Shown here: piece after piece, positions 17,748-26,655 of the stretch
Layout: each line of letters opens with the position of its first letter
Numbering within the stretch: the stretch's first letter is position 1
NCBI GenBank assembly: GCA_903884945.1
Contig: CAISGR010000311.1
Span: 1-64,000 of the forward strand
DNA: 64,000 bases
Source: an uncultured bacterium
GTDB taxonomy: Bacteria; Pseudomonadota; Alphaproteobacteria; Sphingomonadales; Sphingomonadaceae
Direction: 5' to 3'
Translations under genes and position numbers: made by a program
Notes under the pieces: model-generated
Seen by the model: the letters and a program-made list of their open reading frames with translations, nothing else
Database searches by the model: none
Told to the model about the DNA's origin: nothing

Positions 17748-18974
17748 ATGACCATGCGTTTCGGCCACCGCGCCGTGCCGATCGTGCTGGCCGCCGTGCT
17801 GATCGACACGATCGGCTTCGGCATCATCATGCCCGTCTTCCCCAAGCTGCTGATCTCGCTCGGCCATGTCGATATCGAACAGGCGACCCGGATCGCCGGC
17901 TGGATGCTCGTGCTGTTCTCCTTCGCGCAGTTCGTCTCCGGCCCCGTGCTCGGCAATCTGAGCGATCGCTTCGGGCGCCGCCCGGTGCTGCTCGCCTCGA
18001 TGCTGTCATTCGGCGTGGATTACGCCCTGATGGCGTTTGCCCCGAGCCTGGCGTGGCTGTTCCTCGGCCGCGCGATCGCGGGTGCGGCCGGGGCGGTCTA
18101 TGGGCCGGCCAGTTCGGTGCTCGCCGATGTGACGCCGCCGGACAAGCGCAGCGGCGTCTTCGGCCTGATCGGCGCCGCTTTCGGCGTCGGCTTCATCGTC
18201 GGGCCGGCGCTGGGCGGCCTGCTGGCCGATTTCGGGCCGCGCGCGCCCTTCGTCGCCGCGTCGCTTCTCGCGCTCGGCAATGCGCTCGTCATGTTCCTGG
18301 CCATGCCGGAGACCCTGGCCGCCGAGCACAGGCGCCCCTTCCATCTGCGCGACGCCCATTTCATCGGCGCCTTCCGGCCCCTGTTCCAGGCGGGCAATGC
18401 GGCGCCCCTGCTGATCGCCTGGTTCATCTGGCAACTCGCCCATATGATCTATCCCGCGACCTGGTCCTTCTGGGCGACGATCCGCTTCGGCTGGGATGCC
18501 CGCGCGATCGGCTGGTCACTGGCCTTTGTCGGGCTGGTCATGGCAGTGGTGCAGGGCGGCCTGACCGGCAGGGTGATCGCCCGGATCGGCGAGCCGCGCG
18601 CGCTGGTGGTGGGGCTCGGCTGCGGTGGCGCCGCCTTCCTCGCCTTCTTCTTCGTGACGCACAGCTGGCAGGCCTATGCCCTGTTCCTGCTGAGTGCGCT
18701 CTCGGGCTTCGTCTTCCCCGCAATGAACGGCCTGTTGTCACGCATGGTCGATGCGTCGCGGCAGGGTGCGCTGCAGGGCGGCATCGGCAGCATGAACAGC
18801 GTGGCCGCGATCATCAGCCCCTGGCTGCTGACCCAGACGATGGCGGCTGGTGCCGAGCGCGGCTATCCCGGCGCGGCGTTCCTGCTCGCCGCGCTGTTCG
18901 CCTTTGCCGCGCTCGGCATCATCGTCTGGAAAGTGCTCGATCGCGTGCCGCGAACGCCCGTGCCGGTTGTGTAG
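17748..18974 (+). CDS. MFS drug/solute efflux transporter (TetA-like)
   Basis: The 408-residue protein has 12 predicted membrane helices and the MFS motif A GNLSDRFGRRPVLL between helices 2 and 3. The DTIGFGIIMPVFP start resembles the TetA/DHA1 drug:H+ antiporter branch. It probably exports a small hydrophobic compound; a tetracycline substrate cannot be assumed from this resemblance. AGGGGAA precedes two in-frame ATGs (17748 and 17754); the second has more usual spacing. It is divergent from flagellin and lies 53 bases before a GST gene on the same strand. Confidence 0.85.
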   Translation: MTMRFGHRAVPIVLAAVLIDTIGFGIIMPVFPKLLISLGHVDIEQATRIAGWMLVLFSFAQFVSGPVLGNLSDRFGRRPVLLASMLSFGVDYALMAFAPSLAWLFLGRAIAGAAGAVYGPASSVLADVTPPDKRSGVFGLIGAAFGVGFIVGPALGGLLADFGPRAPFVAASLLALGNALVMFLAMPETLAAEHRRPFHLRDAHFIGAFRPLFQAGNAAPLLIAWFIWQLAHMIYPATWSFWATIRFGWDARAIGWSLAFVGLVMAVVQGGLTGRVIARIGEPRALVVGLGCGGAAFLAFFFVTHSWQAYALFLLSALSGFVFPAMNGLLSRMVDASRQGALQGGIGSMNSVAAIISPWLLTQTMAAGAERGYPGAAFLLAALFAFAALGIIVWKVLDRVPRTPVPVV

Positions 18975-19027
18975 CCGCGCCATGCTCCCCACCTGCGCGG
19001 CAACGCCAAGACGAGGAGCCCATCGCG

Positions 19028-19726
19028 ATGATCGACCTGCATTACTGGCCTACCCCGAACGGTCACAAGATCACGCTGTTCCTCGAAGAGGCGGGGCTCG
19101 ACTATACGATCAAGCCGGTGAACATCGGCGCGGGCGAGCAGTTCCAGCCCGACTTCCTGAAGATCGCCCCCAATAACCGCATGCCCGCGATCGTCGACCG
19201 CGATCCCGCCGACGGCGGCGAGCCGATCGCGATCTTCGAATCCGGCGCGATCCTGCTCTATCTCGCCGACAAGATCGGACGGTTTGTCGGCAACGACCTG
19301 CGCAGCCGCACCGAGACGATCCAGTGGCTCATGTGGCAGATGGGCGGCTTGGGGCCCATGGCCGGGCAGAACGGCCATTTCAGCATCTATGCACCCGAAA
19401 AGATCGATTATGCGATCAACCGCTATGTCAACGAAACCAACCGGCTCTACGGCGTGCTCAACCGCCGGCTCGAAGGCCGCGACTTCATCGCCGGCGCGTA
19501 TTCGATTGCCGACATGGCCTGCTATCCCTGGATCGTCCCGCACGAGGCGCACAAGCAGAATCTCGACGACTTCCCGCACCTGAAGCGCTGGTTCGAGGCA
19601 GTGCAGGCCCGCCCGGCGACCGTGCGCGCCTATGCCAGGGGCACCGAGGTCCAGGCGCACAGCGCGCCGATCAGCGACGCACAGCGCAAGATCCTGTTCG
19701 GGCAGACGGCGAACACCACCGCTTAG
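19028..19726 (+). CDS. Glutathione S-transferase (Ure2p/YghU-like)
   Basis: The 232-residue protein has an N-terminal thioredoxin-like domain with the Ure2-type active-site segment YWPTPNGHKITLFLEEAG, then the cis-Pro region NNRMPAIVD and FESGAILLYLAD (glutathione binding), and an alpha-helical C-terminal domain (IADMACYPWIVPHE). Such enzymes often have disulphide reductase or peroxidase activity. The ATG at 19028 follows GAGGAG. The gene could be co-transcribed with the upstream MFS pump. A small hairpin separates it from the convergent SDR gene. Confidence 0.92.
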   Translation: MIDLHYWPTPNGHKITLFLEEAGLDYTIKPVNIGAGEQFQPDFLKIAPNNRMPAIVDRDPADGGEPIAIFESGAILLYLADKIGRFVGNDLRSRTETIQWLMWQMGGLGPMAGQNGHFSIYAPEKIDYAINRYVNETNRLYGVLNRRLEGRDFIAGAYSIADMACYPWIVPHEAHKQNLDDFPHLKRWFEAVQARPATVRAYARGTEVQAHSAPISDAQRKILFGQTANTTA

Positions 19727-19742
19727 GCCGCGCGTCGCGGCC
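19726..19742. terminator. Hairpin between convergent GST and SDR genes
   Basis: A perfect 7-bp stem, GGCCGCG-CGT-CGCGGCC, begins at the last base of the GST stop codon and ends 7 bases before the SDR stop. It may act in both directions. It is short and lacks a T-run. Confidence 0.4.
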
Positions 19743-19749
19743 GGGCGGG

Positions 19750-20544
19750 TCAGAGTTCCTTCCCCGGCCGTCGCGACAGCCCGATATCGAGATGCGCGCC
19801 CGCGTCGAGCAGCATCGTCTCGCCGGTCATCACGCGATTGTCCGGGTCGAGCAGCATCACGACCGGCGCGGCGATATCGTCGGCACCCGCCGCCATCGCC
19901 ATGGGCGTCTGGGCTGCGATGCGCGCGTTGAGCGCCGCCAGCCCGGCTTCGCCGAGGCGCTTCTCGAACCACCCGGTGCCGACATAACCGGGCGCCACCG
20001 CATTCACCCGGATCGCCGGTGCGAGCGCGCGGGCGAGGCTCTTCGTCATGGTGACCAGCGCCCCCTTCGAGGCGGCATAGGCGACCGACGATCCATTGCC
20101 GAACACGCCGGCGACCGATGCGATATTGACCACCGCGCCGATCCCGCCCTCGCGCATCGCGGGCGCACAGGCGCGGATCATCTGGAACGGCGCGATCGTG
20201 TTGAGGTGGTAGATGTCGATGAAATCCTCGGCCTGCAGCGCCTCCATGTCCTCATGATTGGCGAATTTGGTGCGCCCGGCATTGTTCACCAGGAAATCGA
20301 TCCGCCCGAATGCGTCCAGTGCCGCCCCGGCGAGCGCACGGCAGGCGGCATCCTCGACGATATCGGCCTGCACCGCGATCGTGCCGGGCACGGCGGCGGC
20401 CAGCGCCTCCGCCTCGGCGCGGCTGCTGGCATAGTTGATCACGCAGCGCACGCCGCGCGCGGCCAGCCGGCGCACGACCGCCGCACCGATGCCCGTCCCG
20501 CCGCCGGTCACGATCGCGACCGCACCGTCCATCGAGGCACTCAT
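19750..20544 (-). CDS. SDR-family oxidoreductase
   Basis: The 264-residue protein is a classical short-chain dehydrogenase/reductase. It has the cofactor loop TGGGTGIG, NNAG, the serine in VNIASVAG, the YAASKGA active site and VNAVAPGYVGTGW. The residue after the second beta strand (NYASSRAEAE) suggests NADP preference, weakly. It overlaps the upstream GST gene by 4 bases (ATGA, 20541-20544), so the two are translationally coupled. Substrate unknown. Confidence 0.92.
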   Translation of the reverse strand: MSASMDGAVAIVTGGGTGIGAAVVRRLAARGVRCVINYASSRAEAEALAAAVPGTIAVQADIVEDAACRALAGAALDAFGRIDFLVNNAGRTKFANHEDMEALQAEDFIDIYHLNTIAPFQMIRACAPAMREGGIGAVVNIASVAGVFGNGSSVAYAASKGALVTMTKSLARALAPAIRVNAVAPGYVGTGWFEKRLGEAGLAALNARIAAQTPMAMAAGADDIAAPVVMLLDPDNRVMTGETMLLDAGAHLDIGLSRRPGKEL

Positions 20545-21152
20545 GCCTGCGCGCTCGGGCGGGCCGAAACCCGGCCATGCCATGCCTTCAGCGTCGGCAT
20601 CTCGTCCGGGATCGGGATCCCGATAAAGGCAGCGAAGTCGACGGTGGAGAGCAGCACGATGTCGGCCATCGAGAAGCGGTCGCTCGCCAGGAACTCCCGC
20701 CCGGCCAGCGCTGCGTCGACGAAGCGCATCGCCTCCTCGAAGCGCGGCCGGTTGCTTTCGCCGAACTCGGTGAACTGCCGCAGCAGCCGCGCGGTGAAGG
20801 GATGCGTGTGCTGCCAGATCATCGACAGCGGCATGCCCATGCGCAGTTCGACCCGGCGCGTCCACATGTCGATCCGGGCGATTTCCTCCGCGCCCACCCC
20901 GAACAGCGGCGGCTCGGGATGCAGCAGGTCGAAATAGCGGCAGATCGACACGGTCTCGGTCAGTACCTCGCCATCGTCCAGGACGAGTGCCGGCACCTGC
21001 CCGAGCGGATTGATCTTCAGGAACGCCTCCGACCTGAGTTCGCCCGTCGGGATCGAGATATCGGTCATCGGGACGCTGAGCCCCTTCTCCGCCAGGAAGA
21101 TGCGGACCCGGCGCGGATTGGGTGCGGGCATCGGTGCGTTGTAGAACAGCAA
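20541..21152 (-). CDS. Glutathione S-transferase, probable TTG start
   Basis: The roughly 203-residue protein has a GST N-terminal domain (RRVRIFLAEKGLSV, KINPLGQVPALVLDDG, LTETVSICRYFD) and a helical C-terminal domain (RFSMADIVLLSTVDF). The family normally begins a few residues before the first beta strand. A TTG at 21152, preceded by GGGAGAG at ideal spacing, gives a start reading MLFYNAPMPAPN; the ATG three bases from the Pro-rich segment is an alternative. It is coupled to the downstream SDR gene and divergent from the acyl-CoA synthetase gene 69 bases away. Confidence 0.88.
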   Translation of the reverse strand: MLFYNAPMPAPNPRRVRIFLAEKGLSVPMTDISIPTGELRSEAFLKINPLGQVPALVLDDGEVLTETVSICRYFDLLHPEPPLFGVGAEEIARIDMWTRRVELRMGMPLSMIWQHTHPFTARLLRQFTEFGESNRPRFEEAMRFVDAALAGREFLASDRFSMADIVLLSTVDFAAFIGIPIPDEMPTLKAWHGRVSARPSAQA

Positions 21153-21221
21153 GGGACTCTCCCGACAATTTTCGAAGATTGCGTATGGCATTTGCCGCGC
21201 GGCTCGCATAGCGCGCGGATC

Positions 21222-22754
21222 ATGACCGCTGCCGATATGCTCGCGAGCGACTTCGCGACCCTGCCCGACCTGATCCACGCCCATGCAACGGAGCGCGGCG
21301 CCAAGATCGCGCTCGCCTCCGTGACGGGGACGATCGACTATGCGACGCTCGACGCGCTGATGGACCGGATCGCGGCGGCGCTGCAGCGCGACGGCGTCCA
21401 TCAGGGCCAGGCGGTCGCGATCGTGGCTGCTTCACGAATCGAGTATGGCGCGATCTTCCTCGGCGCGCTGCGCGCCGGCTGCGTCGCCGCGCCGCTCGCG
21501 CCCTCCGCCACGCCCGAATCGCTCGCGGCCATGATCGCGGACTGCGGCGCCCCGATCCTGTTCGTGGATGCCGAGGCCGCCGCGGCGCTCGCCGGGCACG
21601 CGATCGCGGCGAAGACGGTGCGGCTCGACAGCGACGCCTTTCGCGACTGGCTTGCCCCCGAGGGCGCTCGACCCGCGCCTGTCGTCATCGCGCCGGAAGA
21701 TGGGTTCAACATCATCTACTCCTCCGGCACCACCGGCACGCCCAAGGGCATCGTGCAGAGCCACGCGATGCGCTGGGCGCATATCAATCGCAATGCCGCG
21801 GCCGGATTCGGCGATGCGGTGACGATGATCGCGACCCCGCTCTATTCCAATACGACCCTGGTCAGCTTCCTGCCGACGCTGGGCTGGGGCGGCACGGCGG
21901 TGCTGATGAAGAAGTTCGATGCCCGCGGCTTCCTCGAACTCGCGCAGGAGCATGGCGCGACCCATGCCATGCTCGTGCCGGTGCAATATCAGCGGATCAT
22001 GGCGCTGCCCGATTTCGACGCCTTCGATCTGTCGCGCTTCCGCTTCAAGACCTGCACCAGCGCGCCCTTCTCCGCCGCGCTCAAGGCCGATGTGCTGGCG
22101 CGCTGGCCGGGCCTGCTGGTGGAATATTACGGCATGACCGAGGGCGGCGGCACCTGCCTGCTCGTCGCCAACCAGTTCCCCGACAAGCTCCACACCGTCG
22201 GGCGCCCGGTCGAGGGCCATGACATCCGCCTGATCGACGACGCGGGCAAGGAAGTGCCGCAGGGCGAGATGGGCGAGGTGGTGGGCCGCTCCCCGGCGAT
22301 GATGACGGGCTATCACGGCCGCCGGGAGGCGACTGCCGCCGCCGAATGGTTCGATGCGGAGGGCAATCGCTATATCCGGCACGGCGATGTCGGGCGCTTC
22401 GATGAAGACGGCTTCCTGACCCTGCTCGACCGCAAGAAGGACCTGATCATCTCGGGCGGGTTCAACATCTATCCGACCGACCTCGAGGCAGTGCTGTCGC
22501 AGCATCCGGCAGTCGCCGATTGCAGCGTGATCGGCGTCCCGTCCGAGCTATGGGGCGAGACGCCGGTCGGCTTCTACGTGCCGCATCCCGGGGTGGATGC
22601 GAGCATCCATGAGATCCTCGACTGGACCAATGCGCAGCTCGGCAAGACGCAGCGCCTGTCCGCGCTCCACGCCATCGACGAGCTGCCGCGCAGCGCGATC
22701 GGCAAGGTCCTCAAGCGCGAATTGCGCGACCGCCTGACGGAGCATCGCCTGTGA
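21222..22754 (+). CDS. Acyl-CoA synthetase / AMP-dependent ligase
   Basis: The 510-residue protein is an ANL-superfamily adenylating enzyme. The P-loop IIYSSGTTGTPKG, the YYGMTEGGG motif, the HGDVGRFDEDGFL hinge region and the C-terminal lysine motif SAIGKVLKREL are all present. It activates a carboxylic acid to acyl-AMP and then acyl-CoA. Its stop codon overlaps the next start (GTGA), coupling it to a thioesterase. The start at 21222 is chosen because the family N-terminus (LPDLIHAHATERGAKIAL) follows it directly. Confidence 0.93.
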   Translation: MTAADMLASDFATLPDLIHAHATERGAKIALASVTGTIDYATLDALMDRIAAALQRDGVHQGQAVAIVAASRIEYGAIFLGALRAGCVAAPLAPSATPESLAAMIADCGAPILFVDAEAAAALAGHAIAAKTVRLDSDAFRDWLAPEGARPAPVVIAPEDGFNIIYSSGTTGTPKGIVQSHAMRWAHINRNAAAGFGDAVTMIATPLYSNTTLVSFLPTLGWGGTAVLMKKFDARGFLELAQEHGATHAMLVPVQYQRIMALPDFDAFDLSRFRFKTCTSAPFSAALKADVLARWPGLLVEYYGMTEGGGTCLLVANQFPDKLHTVGRPVEGHDIRLIDDAGKEVPQGEMGEVVGRSPAMMTGYHGRREATAAAEWFDAEGNRYIRHGDVGRFDEDGFLTLLDRKKDLIISGGFNIYPTDLEAVLSQHPAVADCSVIGVPSELWGETPVGFYVPHPGVDASIHEILDWTNAQLGKTQRLSALHAIDELPRSAIGKVLKRELRDRLTEHRL

Positions 22755-23527
22755 CCCCGATCGCCGACATTCTGGGAAACGCGACACCGATCGAGGCCGG
22801 TTTCCGCACGGCGATCCCGGCGGGCTGGCTGCAGGGCCGTACCAGCTATGGCGGCCTGTCGAGCGCGCTCGCGCTCCACGCCGCGCAGGCGATCGAACCC
22901 GATCTGCCCCCGCTCCGCTCCGCGCAGATCTCCTTCATCGGCCCGCTATCGGGTGCGGTCGACGTCACGGCGACCAGGCTGCGCCGCGGACGCAACGCCG
23001 CCTTCATCCAGGCCGATGTGACGTCGGAAGCCGGTCTCGGCTTCCGCGCGACCTTCGTCTTCATGTCGGATCAGGTATCGCGAATCGAACTCGATGGCCG
23101 GCTGCAAAGCCATCATTTGCCGCCCGCGCCCGATGCCACGCTCTACACGGGCCCCGACGAGTTCTTCACGGGCAACTTCAATTTCCTCGATCTCAAGGAA
23201 GATGCGAAAGGCGAGGCCGAATGGCTGCGCTGGGCGCGGCTGCGCGCCGGGGACGGGCTTGACCCGATGGTGCAGGTACTGGCGGTGGCGGACGCCCTGC
23301 CGCCGGCCGCGTTCAAGATGCTCGGCAAGCAACCCGCGCCGATCAGTTCGCTTACCTGGATCGTCAACCTGCTCACCCCCGCCCCCGCGACGACCGATGG
23401 CTGGTGGCTGCTGTCGGCGACGTCGGACTATGCCCGCAATGGCTGCTCGAGCCAGAACATGATGATCTGGAATGCCGACGGCCAGCCGATCGCGCAGGGC
23501 ATGCAGAGCGTCGCGATCTTCGCCTGA
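22751..23527 (+). CDS. Acyl-CoA thioesterase (TesB-like hotdog family)
   Basis: The 258-residue protein has two hotdog halves, as in the TesB-like thioesterase superfamily. The first contains GWLQGRTSYGGLSSALALHA and RSAQISFIGPL; the second contains WIVNLLTP, WWLLSATSDYARNG and NADGQPIAQGMQSVAIF. It would hydrolyse acyl-CoA in the cytoplasm. The start is GTG, overlapping the synthetase stop codon by 4 bases (GTGA), so the two are made together, an apparent activation/release pair whose acid is unknown. Confidence 0.87.
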   Translation: MTPIADILGNATPIEAGFRTAIPAGWLQGRTSYGGLSSALALHAAQAIEPDLPPLRSAQISFIGPLSGAVDVTATRLRRGRNAAFIQADVTSEAGLGFRATFVFMSDQVSRIELDGRLQSHHLPPAPDATLYTGPDEFFTGNFNFLDLKEDAKGEAEWLRWARLRAGDGLDPMVQVLAVADALPPAAFKMLGKQPAPISSLTWIVNLLTPAPATTDGWWLLSATSDYARNGCSSQNMMIWNADGQPIAQGMQSVAIFA

Positions 23528-23532
23528 TCCCT

Positions 23533-23577
23533 GCGACAATTTGCGACACTTTAGCGCCTCGCTGACATGAGTCAGCG
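23533..23577 (+). promoter_or_regulatory. GCGACA direct repeat and palindrome upstream of EF-hand gene
   Basis: GCGACA occurs at 23533-23538 and 23543-23548 with a 4-base spacer, giving one helical turn between half-sites. That is the layout bound by OmpR/PhoB-type response regulators. It is followed by an 18-base inverted repeat, CGCTGAC-ATGA-GTCAGCG (23560-23577). Both lie 60-110 bases before the EF-hand start codon. The same GCGACA-N4-GCGACA arrangement occurs at 34405-34420, before another secreted-protein gene. Recognition by the neighbouring regulator is inferred. Confidence 0.5.
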
Positions 23578-23640
23578 ACAGGTGGGGACCAGAAGGAGTC
23601 ATCGTCCGGGACAGGCCGGCCAACTTCAGAAGGACATGCC

Positions 23641-24360
23641 ATGCGGAAATATCTTCTCGCCCTCGCCCTGGCTGGTACCGCCATCGGCGGCGCAGCCATT
23701 GCCGGACAGGCCGAACGCGCCCCCGGCGGCATGATGCAGCGCGCCGACACCAATGGCGACGGCTTCATCTCGCGGGCCGAATTCAGCGCGCAGGCCGAGC
23801 AACGCTTCGCCCGGCTCGACAAGAATGGCGACGGCAAGCTGTCCGGCGATGAACTGGCCGGCCGCCGCGGCATGGGCGGCGCCGACGCCAATGCGGACAG
23901 CAGCGTCACGAAAGCCGAGTTCCTCGCACAGGCGAACGCCCATTTCGACAAGCTCGATGCCAATCACGACGGCAAGATCTCGCCCGACGAGATGAAGGCG
24001 ATGATGGGGCGGATGCGCGAAGGCCGCGGCGGCCCGGGTGGCCCCGCCATGATGGCGCCCCGGCCTGCCGGTGGTCCCGGCATGCCGGGAATGGGACATG
24101 GCGGGCACCATGCGAAGATGATGGAACGCATCGACACCAACCATGACGGCAAGATCAGCCGGGACGAGATGCGCGCGCAGGCCGATGCGCATTTCGACAA
24201 GCTCGACACCAACCATGACGGCTTCATCGACAAGGCCGAGATGGACGCGGCGCACGATCGCATGAAGACGCGCATGGGCAAGATGCATCGCGGCCATCCC
24301 GGCATGCCGGGCGCCACGGCGCCGTCGGGCAGCATGCCCAAACCAGACACCGGCCAGTAA
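23641..24360 (+). CDS. Secreted EF-hand calcium-binding protein
   Basis: The 239-residue protein has a signal peptide (MRKYLLALALAGTAIGGAAIA) and six EF-hand loops at about 36-47, 60-71, 82-93, 106-117, 165-176 and 189-200. Five are close to canonical DxNxDGxIxxxE; the third (DANADSSVTKAE) lacks the central Gly. A Gly/Met/Pro/His-rich spacer (about 127-160) separates the first four loops from the last two, and the tail is Pro-rich. It probably buffers or senses Ca2+ in the periplasm or outside the cell. It lies directly upstream of a response regulator/histidine kinase pair, separated by a terminator, and carries repeat operators upstream. Confidence 0.88.
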   Translation: MRKYLLALALAGTAIGGAAIAGQAERAPGGMMQRADTNGDGFISRAEFSAQAEQRFARLDKNGDGKLSGDELAGRRGMGGADANADSSVTKAEFLAQANAHFDKLDANHDGKISPDEMKAMMGRMREGRGGPGGPAMMAPRPAGGPGMPGMGHGGHHAKMMERIDTNHDGKISRDEMRAQADAHFDKLDTNHDGFIDKAEMDAAHDRMKTRMGKMHRGHPGMPGATAPSGSMPKPDTGQ

Positions 24361-24378
24361 GCCCCCACTGGCACGGCT

Positions 24379-24413
24379 GCCGGGCGGGCGCCTCCCCCCT
24401 TCGCCCGCCCGGC
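24379..24413 (+). terminator. Terminator-like hairpin after EF-hand gene
   Basis: A perfect 12-bp stem (GCCGGGCGGGCG and complement) with an 11-base C-rich loop, then CTGTTCC. It would separate EF-hand mRNA from the downstream two-component genes, or allow partial read-through. Confidence 0.6.
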
Positions 24414-24449
24414 CTGTTCCTCCAGGGTGTGTTCCCAAGGCAATCGATC

Positions 24450-25187
24450 ATGCTAGATGCAGACCCAATGGGAGAAACACCGCATCTGCTGCTCGTCGAC
24501 GACGAGCGCTCCATCCGCGAGCCGCTCGCGCAATATCTCACCAAGCAGGGCTTCCGCGTCACCCAGACGGGCGACGCCGAAGCGGCCCGGACCCGGCTCA
24601 CCGCCTATGCGATCGACCTGGTCATCCTCGACATCATGATGCCGGGCGAGGACGGGCTGAGCCTGTGCCGGCACATTCGCGAGACCAGCGACACCCCCGT
24701 CATCCTGCTCACCGCGCGCAGCGAGGAGACCGACCGGATCGTCGGCCTCGAAATGGGCGCTGACGACTATGTCGTGAAGCCCTTCTCGCCGCGCGAGCTC
24801 GCCGCACGGGTGAAGGTGATCCTGCGCCGCGCGGCGGCCGGGGGCACCCGCCAGCATGCGCCGGACAGCGGCTCCTTCGCCTTTGCCGGCTGGGTGCTCA
24901 AATCGGGCGAGCGCGCGCTGGTCGACCGCGAAGGTGTCTCGGTGCCGCTCTCGACCGGCGAATACAACCTGCTCCACGCCCTGGTGACCCGGCCGCGCCA
25001 GGTACTGACCCGCGACCAGCTGCTCGACCTGACCCAGGGTCGCGAGGCAGCTGCGTTCGACCGCGCGATCGACAACCAGGTCAGCCGGCTGCGCCGCAAG
25101 ATCGAAACCGACCCCAAGAACCCCGACCTGATCAAGACGGTCTGGGGCGGCGGCTATACGCTCGCCGCCGAAGTCACCAGGCTGTGA
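24450..25187 (+). CDS. OmpR/PhoB-family response regulator
   Basis: The 245-residue protein has an N-terminal receiver domain with the acidic pair LVDDE, phospho-acceptor D61 in VILDIMMPGEDG, the conserved TAR and VVKPFSPREL. A winged-helix DNA-binding domain follows (STGEYNLLHALVTRPRQVLT, DNQVSRLRRKIE, TVWGGGYTL). ATGs at 24450 and 24468 are both possible; the first has an AAGG site. The histidine kinase gene starts 13 bases after its stop, so they form one operon. The adjacent EF-hand gene is a likely target. Confidence 0.93.
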   Translation: MLDADPMGETPHLLLVDDERSIREPLAQYLTKQGFRVTQTGDAEAARTRLTAYAIDLVILDIMMPGEDGLSLCRHIRETSDTPVILLTARSEETDRIVGLEMGADDYVVKPFSPRELAARVKVILRRAAAGGTRQHAPDSGSFAFAGWVLKSGERALVDREGVSVPLSTGEYNLLHALVTRPRQVLTRDQLLDLTQGREAAAFDRAIDNQVSRLRRKIETDPKNPDLIKTVWGGGYTLAAEVTRL

Positions 25188-25200
25188 CCGGACCGTCCTG

Positions 25201-26547
25201 GTGAAGCGCCTCCGGCTGTGGCCGCGCAACCTTTCCGGGCAGATGGCGCTGCTCGTCGCGATCGCGCTGTTCGTTGCCCAGGCGATCAACTTCACGATGC
25301 TGCTGCAGGATCGCCGCGCCGCGCGCTACGAGCAGGCGACGGGCCCTGCCGTCGCGCGGATCGTCGATGCGGTCGAGCGCAGCGCGCAGGGCCGCTTCGA
25401 CGGCACGCGCGGCCGGGTCCGGCGGGCAACCGCCTCCCCGGTCAATCCCAAGGCCGAGCATCAGGCCGATGTCGAAACCGGCCTGCGCACCGAACTGGCC
25501 GAAGCTGGATTGCAGGTCGGCCGGATCGAGACCGAGGTCCGGGATTTCCACCGCGGGGACAAGCGCCTGCGCCACTGGGGGCCGCGCATGGCCGAACGCG
25601 CGGTGCGCATGGGCGGCGAGCTCATCATCGCGGTCGAACAGCCCGGCCAGGGCTGGCTGGTGCTCAACGCACCGTGGCCGCGCGCCGAATCCTACCTCGT
25701 CTGGCGGCTGATCTGGCAGACGCTGATCCTGTACGGCATCGTCCTGCTCCCGGTGCTCTGGATCGGCCGGCGCCTGTCGCAGCCGCTGCGCAGCCTCGCC
25801 GTCGCGGCGCGCAGCTTCGTGCCGGGCGAGGTCGACGTGCCGGTCGAGGAACGTGGGCCGCAGGACCTGCGCGACGTGATCGCCGCGTTCAATGCGCTCC
25901 GCCTCCGCGTCACCGCCATGCTTGACGAGAAGGACCGGATGCTCGGGGCGATCGGACATGATCTGCGCACCCCGCTTGCCGCGCTGCGCGTCCGCATCGA
26001 ATCGGTCGAGGACGACAATGACCGTGCGAAGATGGCGGACACGATCGCCGAGATGAACCGCACACTCGACGACATCCTCTCGCTTGCGCGGCTCGGCCGC
26101 CCGAGCGAACCGCTGACCGAGGTCGATCTCGCGGCGCTGGTCGATGCCGTGGTCGAGGATTTCCGCGATCTCGATCATGACGTGATCTTCGAGGAGATCG
26201 CCCGGCTGAAGATGCGGATCCGGCCTTCGCTGATGCGCCGGGCCATCCGCAACCTGATCGAGAATGCGATCAAATACGGCCAGTCCGCCGAGGTGCGGAT
26301 CGTGCCGGGCGAGACGGCGGTAGCGATCGTCGTCGCCGACAAGGGGCCCGGCATCCCGCCCGATCAGCTCGGCAATGTCTTCGATGCCTTCACCCGGCTG
26401 GAGACCTCGCGCAACAAGGAAACCGGCGGCATCGGCCTGGGCCTCGCCCTCGCCCGCGCGATCGTGCGCGATGCCGGCGGCGACGTGACGCTCGCCAACC
26501 GGCCCGAGGGCGGGCTCGCCGCGACGATCACGTTGCCGCGAAGCTGA
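25201..26547 (+). CDS. Membrane sensor histidine kinase
   Basis: The 448-residue protein starts with GTG. It has two membrane helices (about 14-35 and 169-190) enclosing a periplasmic domain of some 130 residues. A HAMP linker follows, then the H-box with H253 in MLGAIGHDLRTPL, and an ATPase domain with NLIENAIKYG, DKGPGIPP and GGIGLGLALA. It autophosphorylates and passes phosphate to the regulator encoded 13 bases upstream. The periplasmic domain matches no sensor fold I can name; the adjacent EF-hand gene suggests a divalent cation or envelope signal. Confidence 0.93.
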   Translation: MKRLRLWPRNLSGQMALLVAIALFVAQAINFTMLLQDRRAARYEQATGPAVARIVDAVERSAQGRFDGTRGRVRRATASPVNPKAEHQADVETGLRTELAEAGLQVGRIETEVRDFHRGDKRLRHWGPRMAERAVRMGGELIIAVEQPGQGWLVLNAPWPRAESYLVWRLIWQTLILYGIVLLPVLWIGRRLSQPLRSLAVAARSFVPGEVDVPVEERGPQDLRDVIAAFNALRLRVTAMLDEKDRMLGAIGHDLRTPLAALRVRIESVEDDNDRAKMADTIAEMNRTLDDILSLARLGRPSEPLTEVDLAALVDAVVEDFRDLDHDVIFEEIARLKMRIRPSLMRRAIRNLIENAIKYGQSAEVRIVPGETAVAIVVADKGPGIPPDQLGNVFDAFTRLETSRNKETGGIGLGLALARAIVRDAGGDVTLANRPEGGLAATITLPRS

Positions 26548-26655
26548 TCCGCGGGGATTGATGCGCCCCAGTCACAGGTGCTGATCCAGTCCGGGAAATA
26601 GTGGCCGGGCCCGGCGCGCCCTACATCGCTCCCGACACGATAGTGGAGACGCATC

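Noticed and set aside
17748..18974. Tetracycline-resistance gene tetA
   Set aside because: It shares MFS motif A and the DTIGFGIIMP start with TetA, but these are common to many DHA1 pumps; a specific resistance call is not supported.
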